A DNA stretch of 64,000 bases from Spirochaetales bacterium (GTDB lineage: Bacteria; Spirochaetota; Spirochaetia; SZUA-6; JAFGRV01), in contig JAFGHO010000028.1 of the NCBI GenBank assembly GCA_016930085.1, forward strand, positions 1 through 64,000, in the 5' to 3' direction. Made by a program: the position numbers and the translations under genes. Under the pieces are notes generated by a model that saw only the letters and a list, made by a program, of their open reading frames with translations, did no database searches and had not been told where the DNA came from. Of the stretch, positions 16,704-25,367 are shown one piece after another. Numbering within the stretch: the stretch's first letter is position 1; each line of letters starts with the position of its first letter.

Positions 16704-17657
16704 TCATCGGTACCGCTTCCGGTACTTTAGCACAACCTCCCGGCTGAACAGCGAAAGATAATTCGGCGAAATTGCCGAGGCATGGGGCATAATAAAAATG
16801 TAGGGCGACCGCCTGAGGGGAGAGGCTTCCGGGAGGGGTTCTTCCCCGAAAACATCGAGATATGCCGCCTCGATCGACCTTTTGGAAAGCGCAGAAAGCA
16901 ATGCCGCTTCATCGATGGCGTTACCGCGGCCCACATTATAGATTACCGCATGAGAGGGCAGCAGGGAAATTCTTTTTTTATCGATTATATTGGCGGTTTC
17001 CGCTCCCCCGGGCAGGGCCAGCACAAGGTGGTCCGTTTCGGGAAGTATTCGATCGAGATCGGCAGGCGTCAGGACCTTATCCCCCTTTTCAAAATATTGA
17101 GGAGGATTCAGATTCGTTCTATTGATCCCGGTAATCCGCATCCCGAATGGTTTGGCAAGCCTTCCCACCCATCTGCCGATATGACCGAAACCGCACACGA
17201 GGAGGTGTGATCCCCGCAGCGGCCGCATATGTTCCTGTACGATTGCACGGGGCCAGCGTTCCTTTTCCTGGGCGCGTATCGTATCGCGAATTCCCCGTAC
17301 CTGTGCGAGCATCATGGCAAGAACCGTTTCTCCCATGAGTTCGCCGTGAAAGGTACAATAATCGATTGTCAATCCCGGAGGCGGGGTGACGGAAAAATAA
17401 TCCCTGCCGGCGGCGGGGGTGATAATCCACATCAACTTCGGGGCTTTCTTTAGCCATTCCTGTTTAAAATACCAGACAAGGGCGATTTCGGTTTCGGAGA
17501 GTCCGGAAAGAAACTCCTCCTCTGTTTTACAAACGACGATCCGGGTTTCGGGAAGGGCGTCCTGTAGATATCGAGCGTTATCTTCCGAAAAGTTCCAGCA
17601 AGAGACAACAGGATGGGTAATAAATACCGATATCAGTTTCACCTCAGAACTGGACAC
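16704..17657 (-). CDS. D-isomer-specific 2-hydroxyacid dehydrogenase
   Basis: About 317 residues from GTG 17657. The longer open frame upstream only shadows the TraB-like gene. The NAD-binding fold shows GFGHIGRWVGRLAKPFGM; catalytic Arg is in NVGRGNAIDEAAL, Glu in DVFGEEPLPEASPL and His in IMPHASAISPN. The family oxidises or reduces 2-hydroxyacids such as glycerate, lactate or glyoxylate derivatives; the substrate cannot be assigned. The start overlaps the end of the preceding lipoprotein gene by 14 bases, so it is the last gene of an operon reading 20.2 to 16.7 kb. Confidence 0.88.
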   Translation of the reverse strand: MSSSEVKLISVFITHPVVSCWNFSEDNARYLQDALPETRIVVCKTEEEFLSGLSETEIALVWYFKQEWLKKAPKLMWIITPAAGRDYFSVTPPPGLTIDYCTFHGELMGETVLAMMLAQVRGIRDTIRAQEKERWPRAIVQEHMRPLRGSHLLVCGFGHIGRWVGRLAKPFGMRITGINRTNLNPPQYFEKGDKVLTPADLDRILPETDHLVLALPGGAETANIIDKKRISLLPSHAVIYNVGRGNAIDEAALLSALSKRSIEAAYLDVFGEEPLPEASPLRRSPYIFIMPHASAISPNYLSLFSREVVLKYRKRYR

Positions 17658-18573
17658 ACCGATACCCCTTTTCTTCGAGCCGCCGGACAATCCCCGTCTC
17701 TCCGATAAGGTGTGCCGCCCCGACAACCACAAAATACACACGGTCGGTTTCCAGGTATCCCTCGATTTTTTGGACCATGTTTGCGTTCCGCTCATGAAGC
17801 AGCTTGTCATAAACGGGAAGCAGTTCCCGGTCTTTCTGCATACTCTCAAAAAGAAGGGTCTCGAGCCGCTCCGTATCACCTGTTTTCCAGGCTTCCAAAA
17901 ATTCATCTATTTCCTCATCCGAGTTATCGAGTCCGGAAATCGTCGAATAAAGGAATTGCTCCTGAAGTTCGTCGGATAAACCGTCAAAAAGATCGACCTG
18001 AAACTCGATGCTTTCGAGTTCCCTGATCTCCTTGTTTCCCCTCGCCTTTTTTAAAAAGTACATATCGATTCCCAGCTCCGGATCATATCCCTTGTCAGCC
18101 AGTTTCAGCGTTTCTATGGTCATGGCGACCGCCCATGGTTTAAAAAGTTTGAAAAATCCGATTCCCAAACCCAGATCGTCGAGCGTCTTCCGCGTCAGTT
18201 CGTAAAGCTCTTCAGAAATATGCATTTTCAGGGTTTCACCGGGCGGATACATGGTTCTTTCGTAGAAGTCCTCACCGGCTGCCGCGGCCGTGACATCGAT
18301 TTCCACAACCAGAATATCCGAATAATCGAAGGCCTGCTCGATAATGTCCGCAAGCGGATAGACTTCCTTCGGCGCCAGATGAATCGAGCCGAGGAGATAG
18401 CAGGTTGTCGTCTCCGATTCGACTTCCCATAAAAAGATTTTTGTACTGCCGGTCCCCTTCTCCTGCGTACTTCCACAGGCGTTTAAAAGAAAAAAGACGA
18501 GGAGTAAGGAAACCCCGGTCCGGCAGGAAACATAACGGCCGGTTTTGTTCCCGCTGATATTGTATTTCATCAT
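17644..18573 (-). CDS. TraB/GumN family lipoprotein
   Basis: About 309 residues from the tandem ATG at 18573 (aaaggaatca ahead of it). The N-terminus is a lipoprotein signal ending LLNAC. The TraB/GumN fold is shown by CYLLGSIHLAPKEVYPL near the start, and by two Glu/His motifs, with VVGAAHLIGETGIVRRLEEKGY at the end. These proteins resemble the TIKI metalloproteases, so a periplasmic or outer-membrane-anchored protease-like role is possible but untested. It is co-directional with the nitrilase gene and the 2-hydroxyacid dehydrogenase. Confidence 0.85.
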   Translation of the reverse strand: MMKYNISGNKTGRYVSCRTGVSLLLVFFLLNACGSTQEKGTGSTKIFLWEVESETTTCYLLGSIHLAPKEVYPLADIIEQAFDYSDILVVEIDVTAAAAGEDFYERTMYPPGETLKMHISEELYELTRKTLDDLGLGIGFFKLFKPWAVAMTIETLKLADKGYDPELGIDMYFLKKARGNKEIRELESIEFQVDLFDGLSDELQEQFLYSTISGLDNSDEEIDEFLEAWKTGDTERLETLLFESMQKDRELLPVYDKLLHERNANMVQKIEGYLETDRVYFVVVGAAHLIGETGIVRRLEEKGYRCVQF

Positions 18574-18617
18574 TGATTCCTTTCCTGCCCGTGAAAAGAA
18601 ACGGTTCCGACAGGATC

Positions 18618-19457
18618 TCATTCGCAATGGGCCTGCAACGAAAAGACATCCCGCCGGATGTGGTCGAGGCAGGGCAACTCCTTTCGGATGTTATCCTGAA
18701 TCGAAAAATCAATTTCACCTGTCAGTATACATTCTTTTTCATCATGTTCAATACCCGGCGCACGCGAGGTGATCCGGCCCCAGGGATCGACGATCATACT
18801 GTGGCCATACGACAATTGTCCCGCGCCCGAGGGACCGACCTGATTTGCCGCAATGATAAACAGCTGGTTTTCGACAGCCCGCGCCCTTACAAGGAGTTCC
18901 CAGTGCGCCCTGCCTGTCGTATGGGTAAAGGCGGCGGGAAGAAAGACGACCCGTATCCCCCGCACCGTAAGGCTTCGAAAAAGCTCCGGGAAGCGGAGGT
19001 CGTAGCAGACCGCGAACCCGGAGGGGATGCCGCTTACGATTGAGGTAACAGGGGCCTTTCCCCTGGCAAGAAACGCGGATTCCTTTATCACGACCTCGTC
19101 CCCGAGATCGATATCGAAAAGGTGCATTTTCATATATTCCACAGGGGTCTTATCCCCTTTCGGAAAATGAACCGCACAACTCGCCGCTTTCCCATCTTCC
19201 GTCTGTTTCAGAAGGCCGGCTACGATATCGACATGATTATCGGCCGCGAAGCCGGAAAATGTCGCGTACCAGTCGCTTTTACCCCCCGCTTCCCCCTCCC
19301 GGCGCGCTGTGGAAAGCGGGCCGAAATAATTGACATATTCGGGTAAAACGATGACATCCGGCCGCGATGCTTGTGCCCTCTCGAGTAACCGTTTCACCTT
19401 GCAGAGATTATTTTGCTTGTCCAAACCGGAATTGATCTGGATGATGGAGACTGTCAA
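18618..19457 (-). CDS. carbon-nitrogen hydrolase (nitrilase superfamily)
   Basis: 279 residues. The catalytic triad is visible: Glu in VIVLPEYVNYF, Lys in YMKMHLFDID and Cys in GFAVCYDLRFPELFR. The layout is that of Nit-type amidases, such as deaminated glutathione amidase or omega-amidase; which one is unclear. It would be a soluble cytoplasmic enzyme. Six bases separate it from the UVR-motif gene upstream, and it is followed by the TraB-like gene, so a four-gene operon is likely. Confidence 0.92.
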   Translation of the reverse strand: MTVSIIQINSGLDKQNNLCKVKRLLERAQASRPDVIVLPEYVNYFGPLSTARREGEAGGKSDWYATFSGFAADNHVDIVAGLLKQTEDGKAASCAVHFPKGDKTPVEYMKMHLFDIDLGDEVVIKESAFLARGKAPVTSIVSGIPSGFAVCYDLRFPELFRSLTVRGIRVVFLPAAFTHTTGRAHWELLVRARAVENQLFIIAANQVGPSGAGQLSYGHSMIVDPWGRITSRAPGIEHDEKECILTGEIDFSIQDNIRKELPCLDHIRRDVFSLQAHCE

Positions 19458-19463
19458 TCGGTT

Positions 19464-20231
19464 TTATCCTGTATTACTTTCTTTTTTACCCTTGAGTCTG
19501 TTTATTTTATCCCTGATTTCGGCGGCTTTTTCATAATTTTCCGATTCAACCGCCTTTTCAAGATCCATCTGAAGCTTTTCGACGTCGGTGAGACTGTTGT
19601 CGGAAATCTCCAAAAGCGTCATTCTGAGTGTTTCAAGCGCCCTGCTTTTTTCTATTTTAAATGTCGGTGTGTCTATCACGGGAATATTCTGAATAAAATC
19701 GATCGCGGACTTGAGTATTTCCTTCGCGACCCCTTTCAGCTTTTTTTGCATCTGAATCATCGCGTTCGAAAGCGCGTTCATTCTGAGGATATACGGCCTG
19801 TACTGGAGAAGTTCGTTCTTGTAATCGTCTTCTTCCAAAAACCGATCGACGAGTTCACAGATTTTGAGGTTATGTTCGGTATCCTTCGCGGTTCTTTCAA
19901 AATCACCGATCTGATAGAGGATGAGATAGCGTGCGTAATACAGCATTCCTTCATCCTGAAGCAGCAGAAAATCGTCACGGCTCAAACGAAAATTATCGTC
20001 CGAAGTAAAAAGGAGTTTGTGGTATTCCAGCCTGTCGAGAAATTCCCGAAGGACGGATTCCTTGTTGAACGGATGTTTTCCGTCCGGACGACCTTCGAGT
20101 TCGTATTGTTCGATTCCAAGTGGCTGCCGCACCTGAATAATCTCCCTCCCGTCCTTGAGCCGGAGTACCCGTATATGGTTATCAGGATCGTAGTCCCATT
20201 CATTTAATATTTCCGTAATATCGAGTTTCAT
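19464..20231 (-). CDS. UVR-motif protein of unknown function
   Basis: About 255 residues from ATG 20231 (aagggttctg before it). The final 35 residues contain a UVR motif (VEKLQMDLEKAVESENYEKAAEIRDKINRLK), the helical hairpin found in UvrB, UvrC and McsA-type proteins. The first 220 residues have no obvious enzymatic motif; they are rich in charged helices and start with a beta-rich segment (NHIRVLRLKDGREIIQVRQPLG). It is probably an adaptor with protein-binding function. It begins the operon that continues with the nitrilase. Confidence 0.7.
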   Translation of the reverse strand: MKLDITEILNEWDYDPDNHIRVLRLKDGREIIQVRQPLGIEQYELEGRPDGKHPFNKESVLREFLDRLEYHKLLFTSDDNFRLSRDDFLLLQDEGMLYYARYLILYQIGDFERTAKDTEHNLKICELVDRFLEEDDYKNELLQYRPYILRMNALSNAMIQMQKKLKGVAKEILKSAIDFIQNIPVIDTPTFKIEKSRALETLRMTLLEISDNSLTDVEKLQMDLEKAVESENYEKAAEIRDKINRLKGKKESNTG

Positions 20232-20341
20232 CAGAACCCTTGCACACTCCTTATTATTAATATATACCAATTTATAACAATGTAAACAATTTTTTTATGA
20301 AGCGGCTATCTTTTTACGGGAAAAATAACAAGGATGTGCGT

Positions 20342-21037
20342 ATGAATGATATAAAAATCATCTCTCTGGGCGGATCGATAATCGCGCCGGAGAAGGTCGA
20401 CATTGAATTTCTCAAGGCTTTTTTCGATCTTGTCGCGACGTATCTGGATCGTGGTGAATCGCGAAAAATCATTTTAGTATGCGGTGGGGGAAGTCCCGCG
20501 CGTGAATATCAGCGTGCCTACAAAGCGATCGTCACTTCCGGAGAACACGATGCGGCGGACAGGATCGGGATTGCGGCGACCCGGCTGAACGCGGCGCTGA
20601 TGAAAGAAATCTTTTCTGTATATTGCCTCAATGACGTCGTCACCGATCCCACCTCGGTTGTGCGGTTTGACGGGAAAATCCTTGTCGCTGCGGGCTGGAA
20701 ACCCGGATTTTCAACCGATTACGATGCGGTGATCCTTGCAGAGCGATTTTCAGCGGATCAGGTGATAAATCTCTCGAATCTCGCAAAAATCTATACCGAC
20801 GATCCGAAAAAAAATCCCGCTGCTACCCCGCTCGATACCGTCGGCTGGGAAGATTTCAGGCACATTGTCGGGGAGGGCTGGGAACCGGGGAAAAACGCCC
20901 CCTTTGACCCGATTGCGGCAAAGCGTGCCGCGGCATGCGGCATGCGCGTTATTTTTGCAAACGGCCGCGACCTCGATAACGTGAAGCATATCCTTAACGG
21001 AAAGCCGTTTGAAGGAACGGTTATCGGTCCCGGATGA
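20342..21037 (+). CDS. UMP kinase, archaeal-like type
   Basis: About 231 residues from ATG 20342 (aagga nine bases before). Amino-acid kinase family fold: IISLGGSIIAP at the start for phosphate binding, VCGGGSPAREYQ, GWKPGFSTDYDAVILAERF, and NLSNLAKIYTDDPKKNP. The GWKPGxSTDYDAVxLAE motif is characteristic of archaeal-type UMP kinases rather than the usual bacterial PyrH. It phosphorylates UMP to UDP with ATP. A standard bacterial pyrH may lie elsewhere; if not, this is the only UMP kinase. It overlaps the end of the radical SAM gene on the other strand by 17 bases. Confidence 0.8.
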   Translation: MNDIKIISLGGSIIAPEKVDIEFLKAFFDLVATYLDRGESRKIILVCGGGSPAREYQRAYKAIVTSGEHDAADRIGIAATRLNAALMKEIFSVYCLNDVVTDPTSVVRFDGKILVAAGWKPGFSTDYDAVILAERFSADQVINLSNLAKIYTDDPKKNPAATPLDTVGWEDFRHIVGEGWEPGKNAPFDPIAAKRAAACGMRVIFANGRDLDNVKHILNGKPFEGTVIGPG

Positions 21038-22094
21038 GATTATCATCATCGGAAAAATGCCAGACCGGTATTGCGCATGATGAAGGAAACGGATTCCTTC
21101 TGCCGAAATCAGGCAGCCAGTCGCCGTCATTCGCAGGATCCTGGATGAAACCGTCATCAATCCCGATGCGCCGGATTATATCCATCACTTCTTCATATTC
21201 TTCCCGATTCACATATCGATCCGGCGCCTCATTCTCTTTCATATCGGATATGCCGACCGGAATAAACTGGAACATGAGGGAAAGCATCGCCTCCGGTTCG
21301 AGATTGTTTTTATACCATTCCAAAACGGCCCGTGTCTGAGGAATTCCGCCCGGAATGACAAGATGCCGCATAACCAGACCGCTTTTCAACATCCCGTTCT
21401 CCATGGAACGGGTTTTTTTACCGGACATTAATGAAATTGCCCGTACCGCTTTTTCCGGATATGAGGGTGAGTAAAAAAAACGGCGTGCAAACGCCCCATC
21501 CAGTGTCTTCATATCCGGAATATAAATATCGACTACAACATCCAGAAGTTTCAGAATGTCCGTCTCCTCAAATCCGGAAGAATTCCAGACAACGGGAATG
21601 AGGAGTCCCGCCTCCTTTGCCCGTAAAACGGCCCGGATAACGCCCGGGATAAAATGGGTCGCGGTGACGAGATTGATATTCTCGGCTCCCCTTTTCTGAA
21701 GCGTGAGAAAAATTCCGCAGAGTTCATCCGCGGTGACCGTCCCGCCCATTCCTTCCCGGCTTATCTGATAATTCTGGCAAAAGCGGCACCTGAGTGTACA
21801 ACCGGAAAAAAAGACGGTACCCGATCCTCCCGTTCCTGAAATCGGCGGTTCCTCTCCGAAATGCAGGCACGCGGAGGCAATCCTGATTTCCGATGTTTCA
21901 CCGCAGAATCCCCTCTCCCCTTTCAGCCTGTCCACACCGCATTGACGGGGGCAGAGCATGCAATGCGAGTAAAGTTCCTTATAAAGCCCGTCGAATCCGT
22001 CCATCAAGGAAAAGCTACAACATTTTTTTATGTGAGACAATCGGGGTGCAAGGATCTTTTCCCGTAACCCCGTAATGATGAAGTACCCGTACAC
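21021..22094 (-). CDS. PflX-like radical SAM protein (COG1313 type)
   Basis: Up to 357 residues. The radical SAM motif is CTLRCRFC (Cys-x3-Cys-x2-Cys) inside FFSGCTLRCRFCQNYQIS, the pattern of PflX-like proteins. An N-terminal CMLCPRQCGVDR, with GFCG soon after, adds more Fe-S ligands typical of pyruvate formate-lyase-activase relatives. Substrate unknown. GTG 22094 gives the longest form; ATG 22004 (MDGFDGLYKEL) fits the family's usual start better, though neither has a good ribosome site. It is not the AmmeMemoRadiSam partner of the 4.7-6.1 kb pair. Confidence 0.8.
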   Translation of the reverse strand: MYGYFIITGLREKILAPRLSHIKKCCSFSLMDGFDGLYKELYSHCMLCPRQCGVDRLKGERGFCGETSEIRIASACLHFGEEPPISGTGGSGTVFFSGCTLRCRFCQNYQISREGMGGTVTADELCGIFLTLQKRGAENINLVTATHFIPGVIRAVLRAKEAGLLIPVVWNSSGFEETDILKLLDVVVDIYIPDMKTLDGAFARRFFYSPSYPEKAVRAISLMSGKKTRSMENGMLKSGLVMRHLVIPGGIPQTRAVLEWYKNNLEPEAMLSLMFQFIPVGISDMKENEAPDRYVNREEYEEVMDIIRRIGIDDGFIQDPANDGDWLPDFGRRNPFPSSCAIPVWHFSDDDNLIRDR

Positions 22095-22279
22095 CGGCTT
22101 GTATAGACTGATATGCGCCGACCGCTGCCTTTACAGACGGCCTTTTTTGCCGTAACAATGGTTTTCAAACCGTACCGATATTGATAGAATGGTCCGTACC
22201 AAGCCGGCGGCGTGTAACGATCCGTTTCGCGAACAAGACCGAACAAAAAACACAATATATGAAAGCGGGGCAAAGGTAT

Positions 22280-22900
22280 ATGGCAAAAAAATATTATGCG
22301 GTCTGGCGGGGCCGCACCATCGGTATATTCGATTCCTGGGAGGCGTGTAAGGAACAGATCGACCATTACGCAAATGCCGGTTTCAAATCATTCAATACTC
22401 TGGAAGCAGCCGAGGATGCCCTGAAACAACACGGCATACGGCGGACGGCACATAATGTGACGAACGCGGAAACCCGGTCATGTGAAAAAGGATATCGACC
22501 GGTACTCGACAGTATAGCCGTGGACGCGGCGTGTTCCGGGAATCCCGGCGTAATGGAATACCGGGGGGTATATACGAAGACGGGAAAGCAACTGTTCAAA
22601 GCCGGACCGTTTGAACGGGGAACGAATAATATCGGTGAGTTTCTCGCCATAGTTGACGCCCTGGAATATCTGGAAAAACAGGGGAAAGGTTGCCCGGTCT
22701 ATTCGGATTCCAGCGTCGCCATCTCGTGGGTCGGGAAAAAAAGCTGCGGGACAAAACTGCCGCTTGACGAAGATAATACGCTCGGCGGACTCATTGAGCG
22801 GGCGGTTGAAAAATTGCGTACCCGCTCATATCGGAATAAAATACTGAAGTGGGACACAAAGCGATGGGGAGAAATCCCCGCGGATTTTAACAGGAAATGA
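22280..22900 (+). CDS. ribonuclease H with N-terminal viroplasmin domain
   Basis: 206 residues from ATG 22280 (caaagg ahead). Residues 1-48 form the viroplasmin/RNase H N-terminal domain (YYAVWRGRTIGIFDSWEACKEQIDHYANAGFKSF), which binds RNA/DNA hybrids. Residues 75-206 are the RNase HI domain with the acidic catalytic set: Asp82 (VDAACSGNPG), Glu120 (IGEFLAI), Asp143 (YSDSS) and the last Asp in PADFNRK. It degrades RNA in hybrids. This arrangement is common in Bacteroidetes, clostridia and some spirochaetes. Confidence 0.93.
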   Translation: MAKKYYAVWRGRTIGIFDSWEACKEQIDHYANAGFKSFNTLEAAEDALKQHGIRRTAHNVTNAETRSCEKGYRPVLDSIAVDAACSGNPGVMEYRGVYTKTGKQLFKAGPFERGTNNIGEFLAIVDALEYLEKQGKGCPVYSDSSVAISWVGKKSCGTKLPLDEDNTLGGLIERAVEKLRTRSYRNKILKWDTKRWGEIPADFNRK

Positions 22901-23131
22901 CGGCTTCATGAAACCGGTCGACGCGGGAAATTACCGATCATCGATCGGCATTACTTGACTATATTACCTCAAGATACTAATATAGGGCCAGCAATATTGT
23001 CATATAAAAAACTGTCGATGATGAAACCGGTAGACGCGGTTTGGTCTTCAAGGCTATTGGACTGTTATTTTGCTGGCGTGATGAAACCGGTAGACGCGGT
23101 TTGGTCTTCAAGGCTATTGGACTGTTATTTT
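22901..23131 (+). repeat. partial copies of the tRNA-Leu 5' half: 60-bp tandem pair and an upstream fragment
   Basis: Two perfect 60-bp units lie at 23021-23080 and 23081-23140, each holding gctggcgtg plus atgaaaccggtagac, the same acceptor 5' strand and D-arm as the functional tRNA-Leu (gctggcgtgatgaaactggtagac). Each unit then continues into unrelated sequence instead of an anticodon arm. A further fragment, atgaaaccggtcgacgcggg, stands at 22908-22927. The last unit runs directly into the real tRNA. No other gene was found in this stretch. Confidence 0.9.
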
Positions 23132-23215
23132 GCTGGCGTGATGAAACTGGTAGACGTGCCAGACTCAAAATCTGGTGTCCTTCGGGACGTGTGGGTTCGA
23201 CTCCCACCGCCAGCA
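23132..23215 (+). tRNA. tRNA-Leu (CAA)
   Basis: 84 bases. Acceptor GCTGGCG (23132-23138) pairs with CGCCAGC (23208-23214), discriminator A at 23215, and CCA is not encoded. Anticodon stem CCAGA/TCTGG with loop CTCAAAA gives anticodon CAA. A long variable arm (TGTCC-ttcg-GGACG) and the T arm GTGGG-TTCGACT-CCCAC mark it as class II tRNA-Leu. It is preceded by the 5'-half duplications. Confidence 0.97.
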
Positions 23216-23582
23216 CTATTAAAAACAAAAAAGAAGCCGGGTATAACGGGAACGATCCCGGAAGTCTGCGTATCCGTTATCGATACGGACCGGACCGGTC
23301 TATCCGATGTGGTGACAAAAAAAGGCGAATCATTCAGAAAGATAACAAAACAATTTCATCCGTACCATATTATCATGAAAATATGTGATTATTGATCGTG
23401 ATTTGATACACAAAAATACCGATAATATTATCGATAATATTAGTAATGCGGATATTTGGAAGACCGTCATTATTTACATTTGGAATGAATATTTATGCAC
23501 TAAACAGGATAAGTCCGGCAGACTCCTGAAGGGCCTTCTTGTTAAAAGTGCTTGACTTTTTACCGGTAAGGGCGTATCAATT
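23216..23582. other. intergenic region upstream of PTS enzyme I
   Basis: 367 bases without a convincing gene. It holds a perfect 14-base palindrome CGATAATATTATCG (23420-23433), an AT-rich stretch, and a promoter-like element TTGACT (23552-23557), 17 bases, TATCAA (23575-23580). That element would start transcription near the second ATG (23589) of enzyme I and so produce a leaderless message. The palindrome is a possible operator. Confidence 0.5.
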
Positions 23583-25202
23583 ATGCAAATGATCAAATTT
23601 GGAGAAGAGACACGGCTTGCGGGGATAAAAATCAGTGAGGGAGTCGCCGTTGCGAGAGTTTGCCTTTTCAATGAAGATCGCCATGCAAATATCCCAATTT
23701 ACAAAGTTAATAAATCCGAAAGAAAAAAGGAAAAAGGACGCCTTATCCAGGCAATACAAATAGGAGCCGATCAGCTTTCCAGGGTCATCGTCGATGTTAA
23801 AAAGCGGATAGGTGATGCGGAATCGAAAATCTTTATCGCCCAGAAAATGATCCTCGAGGACACCAGCATCCACGACGAGATGTTCGACGATATAGAAAAT
23901 GAAGGGGCGAATGCCGAAGCCGCCGTCATACGGGTGTTGGATTCCTACGAAACGAGGCTGCTGGACGTCGACAACGAATACATCAAGGCACGCGCGACCG
24001 ATATCGGGGAAATCAAGAGAAGGCTTTTGGACATTCTCTCCGAAGTCACGCCGTCGTTTCTCTGTACCGGCATAGCGCAATGTCAGCGGGGAAAAAACAG
24101 GATTATCGTCGCCCGGGAACTCACGCCCAGCCTTACCGTCGGACTCGAAAAACAGCAGATTGTCGGTTTCGTAACCGAACACGGCGGTATATCATCCCAC
24201 GCGGCGATACTCGCACGGGCCATGGGAATTCCGGCGGTAAGCGGCATCCAGAATATTCACAGCATGGTATCCTGCGGGACGGAGATACTCCTGAACGGAA
24301 ATGAAGGAAATGTCATCATATGGCCCTCCCAGAAAACGATCGCACAATATAAAAGCGGCAAGGTATATATTCCGAAGGGACTGTATGCCGTTGATCCCGT
24401 CGACGGGATGAAAGTGATGGCGAACATAAGCAGGCATCAGGATATCGAGGAGGCGGTCATCGTAAAAGCGGAAGGTGTCGGGCTCTACAGAACCGAATTC
24501 GAATTTCTGGCACAGGGAGAAATACTCTCCGAAGACGAACAGTTCAAGCGGTACAAGACGGTTGTGATGGCCATGAAAGGGCAGCCGGTCTATTTCAGAC
24601 TGATCGACGTCGGCGGCGACAAGACCGCGGATTTTCTCGATCTTCCCGCGGAAATAAATCCGGCACTGGGATTCAGGGGCAGCAGACTTCTTGTCGCACG
24701 AAACGAACTTCTCGCACCGCAGGCACGGGCATTGGTCCGTGCTTCCGAATTCGGTCCGGTCTGGGTGCTTTACCCCATGATCGTGGATCTCGAACAATTT
24801 TTAATCATGAAACAGCGTTTTCTCGAAGAAACGGCGGATCTCAACCCGGGAGAAATAAAGCATGGGGTAATGTTCGAGGTACCGTCCGCATGTCTCGAGG
24901 CGAAAAAAATACTCAAACATGCCGATTTCGCCAGCATCGGAACCAACGACCTCATTCAATACCTCTATGCGGTCGACCGGGACAATGAATATGTCGCCTA
25001 TGATTATAATCCCGACAAGGAAGCCCTGTGGAATCTGATAACGTTAATCGCCAAGGCGGCGAAAGATGAAAACCGTCCCCTTTCCGTTTGCGGAGAAATA
25101 GCGGGCAACAAAAAATATATCATCCGTCTCAAAGAGATCGGTATTACGCGTATCAGTGTCGGCATTCGCCAGATACCGGAATTAAGAATGGGATTAAAAT
25201 AA
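23583..25202 (+). CDS. ptsI: PTS enzyme I (phosphoenolpyruvate--protein phosphotransferase)
   Basis: 539 residues, slightly shorter than typical (about 570). The active His206 lies in GGISSHAAILARAMGIPAV. The PEP-binding C-terminal barrel shows VGLYRTEF, GFRG, FASIGTNDLIQYLYAVDR and the SVCGEIAGN cysteine. It takes phosphate from PEP and passes it to HPr. No HPr or sugar permease is in the window; two EIIA-type proteins lie at 40.7-42.4 kb, so the PTS here may be regulatory. ATG 23583 has aaggg ten bases before it; ATG 23589 could serve a leaderless message. Confidence 0.93.
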   Translation: MQMIKFGEETRLAGIKISEGVAVARVCLFNEDRHANIPIYKVNKSERKKEKGRLIQAIQIGADQLSRVIVDVKKRIGDAESKIFIAQKMILEDTSIHDEMFDDIENEGANAEAAVIRVLDSYETRLLDVDNEYIKARATDIGEIKRRLLDILSEVTPSFLCTGIAQCQRGKNRIIVARELTPSLTVGLEKQQIVGFVTEHGGISSHAAILARAMGIPAVSGIQNIHSMVSCGTEILLNGNEGNVIIWPSQKTIAQYKSGKVYIPKGLYAVDPVDGMKVMANISRHQDIEEAVIVKAEGVGLYRTEFEFLAQGEILSEDEQFKRYKTVVMAMKGQPVYFRLIDVGGDKTADFLDLPAEINPALGFRGSRLLVARNELLAPQARALVRASEFGPVWVLYPMIVDLEQFLIMKQRFLEETADLNPGEIKHGVMFEVPSACLEAKKILKHADFASIGTNDLIQYLYAVDRDNEYVAYDYNPDKEALWNLITLIAKAAKDENRPLSVCGEIAGNKKYIIRLKEIGITRISVGIRQIPELRMGLK

Positions 25203-25367
25203 GACCTGCCCCCCAGTGCAGAAACGTGCGCGTCCATACCACCATCCATTTATATAACGGCAACCGCAAACCACTTGATTCTTGCGCATTATTTGATTAA
25301 TTTATGTAACGAAGCAATCAAATACATATATAGCATGTTTTGAGAATGTCGTTTTATTTCGGTTTTT

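Noticed and set aside
17658-17906. Longer N-terminus of the 2-hydroxyacid dehydrogenase
   Set aside because: These 83 codons only shadow the TraB-like gene; family similarity starts at GTG 17657.
21021-22094. Third member of the AmmeMemoRadiSam system
   Set aside because: The cysteine arrangement (CMLCPRQCGVDR then CTLRCRFC) fits the PflX-like group, not the partner of AMMECR1/MEMO1, and it lies 15 kb away.
22955-23395. 146-residue protein over the tRNA-Leu region
   Set aside because: Its frame reads through the 60-bp repeats and the tRNA itself; the repeated residues are an artefact of the duplicated tRNA half.
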